Below, one piece after another: positions 1-5,447 of a stretch of DNA of 5,447 nucleotides; positions within the stretch are counted from its first letter, which is position 1, and each line of letters starts with the position of its first letter. The position numbers and the translations under genes are program-made. The stretch is from Vulcanimicrobiota bacterium (GTDB lineage: Bacteria; Eremiobacterota; Eremiobacteria; Baltobacterales; Baltobacteraceae). The stretch is from NCBI GenBank assembly GCA_028287545.1, contig JAQBPL010000347.1:1-5447 (forward strand), read 5' to 3'. The notes under the pieces were generated by a model. The model had not been told where the DNA came from and searched no databases. It saw only the letters and a list, made by a program, of their open reading frames with translations.

Positions 1-2
1 GC

Positions 3-95
3 GCGGTCGAGGTGCGCGACGTTCCGAACAATGGAGCGTTGCTCGGTTGGGGTCGCGCCCAACTGACGGGATACGCGCGACCGCTCTCATTGTGA
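3..95 (+). CDS. Possible C-terminal end of an upstream gene (5' partial)
   Basis: One frame is open from the window edge and ends in TGA at 93-95. It reads as a plausible protein tail (ending ...GWGRAQLTGYARPLSL). The other two forward frames here give arginine-rich peptides, which is why this one is preferred. The stop overlaps a GTG codon (92-94) in the frame of the next gene, making a GTGA overlap typical of translationally coupled genes. I do not recognise the family. With only 30 codons visible, and other frames also open because of the high GC content, this is weak evidence and the stretch could equally be non-coding leader. Confidence 0.25.
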   Translation, partial: AVEVRDVPNNGALLGWGRAQLTGYARPLSL

Positions 96-3010
96 GCGAC
101 GCCTTGCGTTCGTTGCCGGAGCAGGAGCGTCGAGGGGACATCGCGACACGTGCGATAGTGACAGCGTACCTGCGCATTCGCCTGTTCGGACGGCCCAGCG
201 TCGAATACGAAGGGCAGCCGATCCGGTTGGCCGTCCGCCCTATGTGCATGACGCTGCTGGCGATGCTCCTCTCGAACGCGGGCACTCCGCGCTCGCGCAC
301 GGCGCTCGCCGCGGAGCTGTGGCCTGACGACGACCCCGGCACGGCGAGAGCGAATCTGCGGCGGCATCTCTCGTCACTCCTCGCCGCGTTGCCGCCGCGC
401 GATCCGCCCTGGATCGCGAGCGACGGAGCGATGCTGGCGTGGACGGGCGGCGACGAGGCGTGGTGCGACGTCATCGCGTTTCGGGCGGCGCTGAGCGAAC
501 CGGTCGCGGAGACCGTGGTCGAGGACGTGTACGCCGGCGACTTCCTGGAGGAGTCGGTTCACGAGTGGGTCGTCGCTCAGCGCGAGCAACTGCGCGCGCT
601 CGCGGTCGATCGTCTGATGACGCGCTGCATCCAACTGCACGACGCCGACGACGACCGCGGCGCGCTCGCCGCGGCACGGCGCATCCTCGACATCGACCCG
701 CTCAACGAGAAGGCTCTCGGGTACGTCGTCGAGATCGAGGCGGATCGCGGCAACCACGTCGCCGCCAGTCAAGCGTTCGCCGACTTCGAGACGCGGCTGC
801 GGCGCGAACTCGACGCGGCGCCGTCGGTCGCGACGATCGAGCTGATCGAGCGGATACGCAGCGGCGCGGCACGCCCGCGTTCGAACGTGCCGGTCCCGCT
901 GACGCCGTACTTCGCTGCGGCGCGTGCCGTCGAAGACGTCGCCGCACTGGTGGCCGCGCATCGGATCGTCACGATCACGGGAACCGGCGGCTGCGGGAAG
1001 ACGCGGCTCGCGCTCGAAGCAGCGCCGCTCCTCGCGCCCGGCTATCGCGACGGCGCCTGGTTCGCCGATCTGGCCGCGCTCGAGGATCCCGCCGCGCTGG
1101 GCGAGACGATCGCCCGCGCGCTCGACGTGCCGCGCGAGCTCGCGGCCAAAGGTTTCGACGGACTGGCCGCGTGGCTGCGCAACCGCCGCGCGTTCCTCGT
1201 GCTCGACAATTGCGAGCATCTGGTAGACGCCGTCGCCGCGATCGCCCTGCGGCTGCTGCACGCAGCCCCGCGGATAACGATCCTCGCCACGAGCCGGGAA
1301 GCGCTGGGCGTGCAGGGCGAGGCGATGTACCGCCTGGAGCCGCTCTCAGCCGACGTGGCCATAGCGCTGTTTCGCGATCGCGCGCGCAGAACGGGGCGCG
1401 CAGCAGCGGTCCCGGCCGATGCGGGCGCGACGCTCGAGCAGGTTTGCACGGCGCTCGACGGGCTTCCGCTGGCGATCGAGATCGCCGCCTCCCTGCTCGG
1501 CACGCTCTCGCTCGACGATCTCGTGCGCAGTCTGGGCGATCGTCTGACCGTGCTGCGCTCGCGGGAGCGCGCCGTACCGCGCCGCCACCAGACGTTGCGG
1601 GACGTCATCGAGTGGAGCTTCGCGCTGCTCTCCGCGGACGAAGCGCGCCTGTTGGTCGACCTCGGCGTTTTCCACGGGACGTTCGACTTGGCGGCGATCG
1701 AAGACGTCTGCGGCGGGTCGATCGCGACGCTGGTCGGTTTGGTCGAGAAATCGATGGTCCAGCGCAGCGACCGCCACGAGGATCGCTGGCGCCTGCTCTT
1801 CTCGATCGCGGAGTTCGCGCGCGAGCAGCTCCAAGTGCGGCCGGACGCAGGCGCATCGACGCACGCGCGCCACGCGCGCCACTATGCGCGCGTCGTGCAG
1901 GCGTCGGAAGATCCGTCGTTCTTTCATCACGAGGCGGAATGGCTGCGCCGTGTTCCGACCGATTTCGACAACATCCGCAGCGCCGTGACCTGGTCGCTGC
2001 GAGAGGGCGGCGACCCGGCGACCGGCGTGCGCACCGTCGTCGCGCTGCAGCGTTTCTTCACGTACGGCGGGCGCAACCGGGAAGCCGTGGATTGGATCGG
2101 GCGTGCGCGGCAATACGTCGAACCTGGCAGCACCGACGACGCCGCGCTGCTCCACGCGAGCGCGCAGATCGCGAACCGGCAGCGCGACTATCCCGCTGCG
2201 CTCGACGCTATGACCGCGGTGCTTGCGGCGTTGCGCCGGGCCGGGGCGGAGCCGCTGCTCCCCGCGGCGCTCTCGACCATCAGCTCGACGCTGCTATTTC
2301 AACGCCGGTTCGACGACGCCGAACCCTATATCGAGGAAGGGCTGATGCTTGCGGACCGGACGGGCGACGATCGTTCCGCGATTCGGCTGCTCGTCGCGTT
2401 TGGTTTTCTCTCGAGTTCGCGCGGAGGGCCCCAGATCGCCGCCGCCTACTACCGTCGCGCTCTCTCCCTCGCGGAGGCGTTGGGGGAACCGCGTCTGCTG
2501 GCTCTCGCCCTCAACCGGGTCGCCGCCTCGGAGTTCGTTGCCGAGCGCTACGCCTCGGCGGAGGCGCTGCTGCAGCGCGCGATCGACATCGGGCGCGCGT
2601 TCGGCGACGACGATGCGGAGAGCGCCGGCCGCCTCAACGACCTCGGGGACATCGCGATCATGCGCGGCGACGTCGGCCGCGCGTGGCTCAACTACGACGA
2701 AGCGCTGGGCTTGGCGACCGCCAACGAATTGCAGACGGCGATCGCGCAGGCGCTGCGCGGCGTCGCAACCGTCGCGGCGATGCGGCATCAACCCAAGCGC
2801 GCCGCACGGCTGCTGGGTGCTTCGCGCTTGGCACACAGCGGTTGGGAGTCGGTGGGTCCGAACCGCGTGATGTGGGAACGCGCGTCGGACCTGATCGCAA
2901 AACAGCTCACGGCGGAAGCCTTCGCGCGCGAAGTCGATGCCGGCGCATCGATGGAGACCCCGGTCGTCATCGAGAACGCGCGCCGGCTGTGGGAGACCGA
3001 CCTCCCGTGA
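47..3010 (+). CDS. AfsR/SARP-like transcriptional regulator: winged helix-BTAD-STAND ATPase-TPR
   Basis: Likely a cytoplasmic, ATP-dependent transcriptional activator. Residue numbers count from TTG 47. Residues 42-135 resemble an OmpR-type winged helix of the SARP class (begins LRIRLFGRPSVEY; ELWPDDDPGTARANLRRHL at 90-108). Residues 139-272 form a helical BTAD domain. A STAND/NB-ARC-like ATPase follows: Walker A GTGGCGKT (312-319), Walker B FLVLDN (383-388), Ser-Arg motif LATSRE (413-418), GLPL (472-475), then a helical/winged region at 515-595. Residues about 700-910 are TPR-like helical pairs. The tail (914-982, starting HQPKRAARLLGA) resembles the end of related predicted ATPases. All core ATPase motifs are intact. 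The inducing signal is unknown. The start is unresolved: TTG 47 alone has an SD-like GGAG (33-36, 10-base spacer); GTG 92 overlaps a possible upstream stop; GTG 158 leaves four residues before the first beta strand and best fits the family. No C-terminal LuxR helix-turn-helix is visible. Confidence 0.93.
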   Translation: MGSRPTDGIRATALIVSDALRSLPEQERRGDIATRAIVTAYLRIRLFGRPSVEYEGQPIRLAVRPMCMTLLAMLLSNAGTPRSRTALAAELWPDDDPGTARANLRRHLSSLLAALPPRDPPWIASDGAMLAWTGGDEAWCDVIAFRAALSEPVAETVVEDVYAGDFLEESVHEWVVAQREQLRALAVDRLMTRCIQLHDADDDRGALAAARRILDIDPLNEKALGYVVEIEADRGNHVAASQAFADFETRLRRELDAAPSVATIELIERIRSGAARPRSNVPVPLTPYFAAARAVEDVAALVAAHRIVTITGTGGCGKTRLALEAAPLLAPGYRDGAWFADLAALEDPAALGETIARALDVPRELAAKGFDGLAAWLRNRRAFLVLDNCEHLVDAVAAIALRLLHAAPRITILATSREALGVQGEAMYRLEPLSADVAIALFRDRARRTGRAAAVPADAGATLEQVCTALDGLPLAIEIAASLLGTLSLDDLVRSLGDRLTVLRSRERAVPRRHQTLRDVIEWSFALLSADEARLLVDLGVFHGTFDLAAIEDVCGGSIATLVGLVEKSMVQRSDRHEDRWRLLFSIAEFAREQLQVRPDAGASTHARHARHYARVVQASEDPSFFHHEAEWLRRVPTDFDNIRSAVTWSLREGGDPATGVRTVVALQRFFTYGGRNREAVDWIGRARQYVEPGSTDDAALLHASAQIANRQRDYPAALDAMTAVLAALRRAGAEPLLPAALSTISSTLLFQRRFDDAEPYIEEGLMLADRTGDDRSAIRLLVAFGFLSSSRGGPQIAAAYYRRALSLAEALGEPRLLALALNRVAASEFVAERYASAEALLQRAIDIGRAFGDDDAESAGRLNDLGDIAIMRGDVGRAWLNYDEALGLATANELQTAIAQALRGVATVAAMRHQPKRAARLLGASRLAHSGWESVGPNRVMWERASDLIAKQLTAEAFAREVDAGASMETPVVIENARRLWETDLP

Positions 3011-3014
3011 GGCG

Positions 3015-3034
3015 TGGGACGGTTTTGGGACGGT
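3015..3034 (+). promoter_or_regulatory. Putative SARP-type operator: 9-bp direct repeat at 11-bp period
   Basis: TGGGACGGT occurs at 3015-3023 and again, identically, at 3026-3034, separated by TT. Repeat starts are therefore 11 bp apart, about one helical turn. SARP-family activators are known to bind short (about 7-bp) direct repeats spaced 11 or 22 bp next to the -10 region. The repeat lies in the gap between the SARP-like regulator and the first lipoprotein gene. No convincing -10 or -35 hexamers were found between it and the ATG at 3065, so operator function is an inference from geometry and location. Confidence 0.4.
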
Positions 3035-3064
3035 CTGCGGACAGCCCGGCCCCAGCATCGTTCC

Positions 3065-3538
3065 ATGCTTACGAAGTTCTGCGCCGGGGTCGTCCTCTGC
3101 GCTAGTCTCGCCGCGTGCAGCACCGGTAACGTCGCCGTCCCGTCCGTAGGGCCGTCGCCGACACCGGCAGCGAGCGCCACCCCCGTCGCCACGGCCACAC
3201 CGACGCCGGTCGTGACCGCGAGCCCGAGCCCGACGCCGGTGCCCACCGCGACGCCCGCGCCGGCCGGCGTCTCCCTCTCCCCGAACGCGCTGACGTTTCT
3301 CGCCACCGGTGCCGGCAGCGCGCAAACCGTGACGGCTTCGGAACCGAATTACTCCGGTGCGTTTACGGCGGCCACCACGACGTGCGCGTCGATCGCCTCG
3401 ATCGCGCCCGGTGCAGGATCATCGTTCACCGTAACGCCGCTGGGCGTCGGCTCGTGTTCGTTCACGATTACCGACGCCGGACTTCACGCTGCGACCTTGT
3501 CGATCGGCGTCACGGCGACGACCGTCGGAGGCTCCTAG
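3065..3538 (+). CDS. Small exported lipoprotein with Pro/Thr linker and Ig-like domain
   Basis: A 157-residue predicted lipoprotein. It has Lys4, a hydrophobic segment (residues 5-17) and lipobox LAAC (15-18), so Cys18 would be lipidated after signal peptidase II cleavage. The +2 residue is Ser. Residues 26-67 are a low-complexity Pro/Thr/Ser/Ala linker. Residues 68-157 are beta-rich and Ig/BACON-like (starting GVSLSPNALTF), with Cys107 and Cys131 placed to form a disulfide. ATG 3065 was chosen because the signal peptide begins there. A GTG at 3014 would add 17 residues, including two Trp-flanked and charged stretches, ahead of the signal. No SD-like sequence precedes 3065. The gene follows the regulator by 54 bases and ends four bases before the next ATG, so co-transcription with the 54-residue protein is likely. 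It probably displays a small beta domain on an extended stalk. The function and ligand are unknown. Confidence 0.85.
   Translation: MLTKFCAGVVLCASLAACSTGNVAVPSVGPSPTPAASATPVATATPTPVVTASPSPTPVPTATPAPAGVSLSPNALTFLATGAGSAQTVTASEPNYSGAFTAATTTCASIASIAPGAGSSFTVTPLGVGSCSFTITDAGLHAATLSIGVTATTVGGS
3197..3256 (+). repeat. Tandem decapeptide repeat encoding the lipoprotein linker
   Basis: Two adjacent 30-base units encode TPTPVVTASP (residues 45-54) and SPTPVPTATP (55-64). The 11-mer CCGACGCCGGT recurs at 3200-3210 and 3230-3240. A related decapeptide, SPTPAASATP (31-40, bases 3155-3184), lies four residues before the pair. Such in-frame Pro/Thr repeats are typical of wall- or envelope-spanning stalks and can vary in copy number by slippage. 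Confidence 0.6.
3527..3531 (+). promoter_or_regulatory. Ribosome binding site for the 54-residue gene
   Basis: GGAGG lies 11 bases before ATG 3543, inside the last codons of the preceding lipoprotein gene. It is the strongest Shine-Dalgarno match seen in the window, and it is the main reason for accepting the short downstream frame as a gene. Confidence 0.65.
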
Positions 3539-3542
3539 CGTC

Positions 3543-3707
3543 ATGCCGGACGACGTCCGCGATCCGCCTCTCGTCGTCGTGTTTTTCTACGCCGGGCCCG
3601 AGCTTCGCGCGCGGGTGCGGGACGTGAGCACGCAAGAGCAATGGGTCGTGCTGGACGGCTCCGCCTTGCGTCGTGCGCTCTTCCAAGAGCGCGAGCGCGC
3701 GCTCTAA
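3543..3707 (+). CDS. Small conserved-looking hypothetical protein, 54 residues
   Basis: A short frame from ATG 3543 to TAA 3705-3707. It encodes a protein beginning MPDDVRDPPLVVVFFYAG and ending ALFQERERAL. No signal peptide is visible. The LVVVFFY stretch (residues 10-16), followed by LRARVRDV (21-28) and QWVVLDGSALRRAL (33-46), reads as alternating beta strands and a final helix, so a small soluble cytoplasmic fold is likely. Support for coding is a GGAGG ribosome binding site 11 bases upstream, a position four bases after the preceding stop, and about 83% G or C at third codon positions. I do not recognise the family and assign no function. The opposite strand also has an 85-codon open frame (3510-3767), but it lacks these supporting signals. 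Confidence 0.68.
   Translation: MPDDVRDPPLVVVFFYAGPELRARVRDVSTQEQWVVLDGSALRRALFQERERAL
3686..3705 (+). terminator. Perfect 8-bp hairpin across the stop codon
   Basis: AGAGCGCG (3686-3693) and CGCGCTCT (3698-3705) are perfect inverted repeats with an AGCG loop. The structure overlaps the end and stop codon of the 54-residue gene. No U-tract follows directly, so it may be an RNA-stability or attenuating hairpin, or part of a compound terminator with the T-rich element at 3721-3742. The surrounding sequence is GC-rich and alternating, so chance formation is possible. Confidence 0.35.
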
Positions 3708-3720
3708 CTCTTCTGGGACT

Positions 3721-3742
3721 CGCCTATCCGGCGTTTCTTTTT
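3721..3742 (+). terminator. Weak intrinsic terminator candidate
   Basis: CGCC (3721-3724) can pair with GGCG (3730-3733) around a TATCC loop. TTTCTTTTT (3734-3742) follows at once. The T-tract is conspicuous in such GC-rich DNA, but the four-pair stem is short. It lies between the 54-residue gene and the propeller lipoprotein, where an operon boundary would be expected. Confidence 0.35.
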
Positions 3743-3768
3743 CGCCCGCGTCACGTCGACGCAACATC

Positions 3769-3772
3769 GGAG
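3769..3772 (+). promoter_or_regulatory. Ribosome binding site for the propeller lipoprotein
   Basis: GGAG lies nine bases before ATG 3782. This selects ATG 3782 over the upstream in-frame start at 3641, which would add 47 residues ahead of an otherwise canonical lipoprotein signal peptide and overlap the 54-residue gene and the terminator candidate. Confidence 0.7.
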
Positions 3773-3781
3773 ATCCATCAC

Positions 3782-5440
3782 ATGACCATCACCAGTCGGC
3801 TCGCCGGTGCGAGTCTCATCGCCGGGATGCTCGCCGGTTGCGGCGGCGGCACCAACGGCACGCTCACCCCTTCGCCGCGTTCCGGGACGAGCGCGACGTC
3901 GTCGGTCACGCTTCGCATCGTCGTTCCGTCGCCCGCGTCGGCCTCCTCATCGCGCCGCACACCGCGTTACGTTTCGGCCGCGACCAAGTCCGCGACCGTC
4001 GTCGTCACGCCCGCCGGCAGCGGCGCAGCGGCGCCGGTCGTCGTCAACTGCGCGCTCAATACGTGCTCGGGGACGATCGCTGCACCGGTCGGCAGCGACA
4101 CGTTCGACGTGCAGCTCTACGACCAGACCGGCGGCACGGGCAACGTCCTCTCGCGCGGTTCGACGGTGCAAGCCGTCGTTGCGAATCAGACGAACAGCGT
4201 CAACCTGACGTTCGATCCCGTCGTCAAAACCGTCAAGCTCGCGCTCGTCACATCATCGTTACCCGCGGGAACGGCAGCGACCGATACGCTGAACATCACG
4301 GCACAGGACGCGCAGGGTATGATCATCGTGGGTCCGGGCAGCTACGTCGACGCCGCCGGCAACCCGCTGACGATCACCGTCACGAAAACGGACGACAACC
4401 ATCAGGGAGCCGGCAGCGGAGCGACGACGCTCGGCCCCGTCACGATCACCGGACCGTCCAACACGCAGGCACCGATCACGTACAACGGCGGCGCCATGAA
4501 TGCGACCGCGTACGCGGCGACCGTTACCGGCGGCGCGGCGATCGCCACTGCGCCCGCGACGTTGACCTTCACGCCGACCTTGGTCGCATTCTATCCCACC
4601 CCTGCGAATAGCTTTCCGACGGCGATCGTCGCCGGACCCGATGGGAATCTTTGGACGGCCGGCGACCGCAAACCCGGCGGCTTCAACATCTTGAAAATCT
4701 CGACGTCCGGAACGTTCACCGGGTACACCAGCGCGGCGGGCGCAGACATCGCCGTAGGGCCGGACGGCAAGCTCTGGTTCGGCGGTTTCGGCGGCGGCAA
4801 CGTCAGCAACATCACGACCGCCGGCGTCGTCACCGACGGTGTCGCGCTGGTTGGCGGGTCTACGAACGGTCTGACCGTGCTTGCCGACGGAAGCATCTGG
4901 ATCACCGACACGACGGGCCGCATCGTGCAAACGAGCATCAGCGCACCGGCCACGAACGTCGCATACCCCACATCGGCCAACGTCTACCCGTACAGGATCA
5001 AGCTCGGACCCGATGGGAATTTGTGGTTCACCGAGTATTTCGGAACCAGCATCGCGCGCATCACGACGGGCGGAGCGATCACCGAGTTCGACACCGGCGG
5101 CGGCACCACGAATCTCGCGGTCGGACCGGACAACAACGTCTGGTTCACGCAGCGCGTCATGAGCCGAGTGGGCTACATCCTACCGGGCGCGCCGAACACG
5201 GTCACGACCTTCGCAGTCCCTGGGGGCGGCGATCCGAGCGGGATCGTGAGCGGACCGGACGGCAACCTCTGGTTCACCGAACAGAAAAGCCAGAAGATCG
5301 GCCGTGTCTCGACCACGGGGACGTTCACCATGATCGACACCCCGAATACCACGAGCGACGTCTCCTCGATCGCGGTCGGTCCCGACGGCAACCTCTGGTT
5401 CACCGACTACGGAGGCGCGATCGGCAAGATCGTCTGGTAA
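3782..5440 (+). CDS. Exported lipoprotein with Ig-like domains and C-terminal seven-blade Vgb/NHL-like beta-propeller
   Basis: A 552-residue predicted surface or periplasmic lipoprotein. Residues 1-20 are a type II signal peptide with Arg6, a hydrophobic core and lipobox LAGC (17-20); Cys20 is the lipidation site and the +2 residue is Gly. A Ser/Thr-rich linker (21-40) leads to a beta-rich region at 41-152 with a possible Cys90-Cys95 disulfide. A second Ig-like beta region spans about 153-266. Residues 268-552 carry seven repeats of a G-P-D-G-N-L-W-F-T type motif, starting near residues 285, 327, 367, 409, 448, 491 and 533 at 39-43 residue spacing, consistent with a seven-bladed propeller. 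This motif is shared with virginiamycin B lyase-like and NHL proteins. The propeller contains no histidine, so the lyase reaction is unlikely and a binding or scaffolding role is more probable. The start is set by the ribosome binding site and signal peptide. The ligand is unknown. Confidence 0.9.
   Translation: MTITSRLAGASLIAGMLAGCGGGTNGTLTPSPRSGTSATSSVTLRIVVPSPASASSSRRTPRYVSAATKSATVVVTPAGSGAAAPVVVNCALNTCSGTIAAPVGSDTFDVQLYDQTGGTGNVLSRGSTVQAVVANQTNSVNLTFDPVVKTVKLALVTSSLPAGTAATDTLNITAQDAQGMIIVGPGSYVDAAGNPLTITVTKTDDNHQGAGSGATTLGPVTITGPSNTQAPITYNGGAMNATAYAATVTGGAAIATAPATLTFTPTLVAFYPTPANSFPTAIVAGPDGNLWTAGDRKPGGFNILKISTSGTFTGYTSAAGADIAVGPDGKLWFGGFGGGNVSNITTAGVVTDGVALVGGSTNGLTVLADGSIWITDTTGRIVQTSISAPATNVAYPTSANVYPYRIKLGPDGNLWFTEYFGTSIARITTGGAITEFDTGGGTTNLAVGPDNNVWFTQRVMSRVGYILPGAPNTVTTFAVPGGGDPSGIVSGPDGNLWFTEQKSQKIGRVSTTGTFTMIDTPNTTSDVSSIAVGPDGNLWFTDYGGAIGKIVW
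4634..5406 (+). repeat. Seven-fold propeller blade repeat, about 126 bases per unit
   Basis: Coding repeats of about 117-129 bases each carry the GPDGNLWFT-type motif. DNA identity is high between some units: 23 identical bases at 5258-5280 and 5384-5406, exactly 126 bases apart, and a shared 15-mer at 4634-4648 and 5006-5020. The third blade (LADGSIWITD) and fifth blade (GPDNNVWFTQ) are the most diverged. This indicates expansion by internal duplication. Confidence 0.75.
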
Positions 5441-5447
5441 GCGCCGA

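Noticed and set aside
374..1261. A 295-codon frame on the - strand inside the regulator
   Set aside because: Antisense shadow: charged, repetitive composition and no motif, opposite the conserved DNA-binding and ATPase domains.
3014..3064. 17-residue N-terminal extension of the small lipoprotein from GTG 3014
   Set aside because: It lies ahead of a complete signal peptide, lacks a ribosome binding site, and crosses the direct repeat.
439..3105. An 888-codon open frame on the + strand overlapping the regulator
   Set aside because: The translation is extremely arginine-rich with no domain signature, while the overlapping regulator frame has complete winged-helix, BTAD, ATPase and TPR features. 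Long shadow frames are common in GC-rich coding DNA.
2294..3325. A 343-codon frame on the - strand spanning the regulator end and the lipoprotein start
   Set aside because: It is low-complexity Gly/Arg-rich, antisense to two well-supported genes, and has no recognisable domain.
3510..3767. An 85-codon - strand frame opposite the 54-residue gene
   Set aside because: The + strand frame has a ribosome binding site, tight spacing to its neighbour and coding-like third positions, and the - strand frame has none of these.
3641..3781. 47-residue N-terminal extension of the propeller lipoprotein
   Set aside because: It would place a charged stretch before a canonical lipoprotein signal peptide and overlap the 54-residue gene. 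ATG 3782 has a GGAG at the right distance.
4583..5437. Annotation of the propeller as a streptogramin (virginiamycin B) lyase resistance enzyme
   Set aside because: The propeller has no histidine, so the catalytic residue is absent, and the protein is a much larger lipid-anchored multidomain form.

Overview
The window is GC-rich (roughly two thirds G+C) and densely coded, with every credible gene on the + strand. The product types suggest a deeply branching environmental bacterium, most likely Candidatus Eremiobacterota/Vulcanimicrobiota (WPS-2). These types are a large SARP-type winged-helix/BTAD-STAND-TPR regulator, a Pro/Thr-linker lipoprotein, and a lipoprotein ending in a 'GPDGNLWFTE' beta-propeller. 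The phylum assignment is an inference from family resemblance; no marker gene is present.

Layout. Positions 1-95 may hold the last 30 codons of an unrecognised upstream gene. Positions 47-3010 encode a 987-residue (longest form) AfsR-like regulator: N-terminal DNA-binding winged helix, BTAD domain, NB-ARC/STAND ATPase with intact Walker A, Walker B, Ser-Arg and GLPL motifs, then TPR-like repeats. The gap of about 54 bases that follows (3011-3064) contains a perfect 9-bp direct repeat at an 11-bp period, the geometry of SARP operators. Positions 3065-3538 encode a small lipoprotein (lipobox LAAC, Pro/Thr/Ala linker, one Ig-like beta domain). Four bases later, 3543-3707 encodes a 54-residue protein of unknown function with a good ribosome binding site. 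A strong hairpin covers its stop codon, and a weak stem followed by a T-rich tract lies just downstream. Positions 3782-5440 encode a 552-residue lipoprotein with its own ribosome binding site: lipobox LAGC, two Ig-like beta regions, and a seven-blade propeller of the Vgb/NHL type that contains no histidine.

How the parts may work together (inference). The regulator, the first lipoprotein and the 54-residue protein are closely spaced and could be co-transcribed, with the propeller lipoprotein as a separately translated and perhaps separately transcribed unit. A cytoplasmic ATP-dependent regulator beside two exported lipoproteins suggests control of envelope or surface proteins, possibly through the direct repeat at 3015-3034. 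No mobile element, CRISPR array, tRNA or rRNA was seen. The best leads for something undescribed are the putative operator, the 54-residue gene and the histidine-free propeller lipoprotein.
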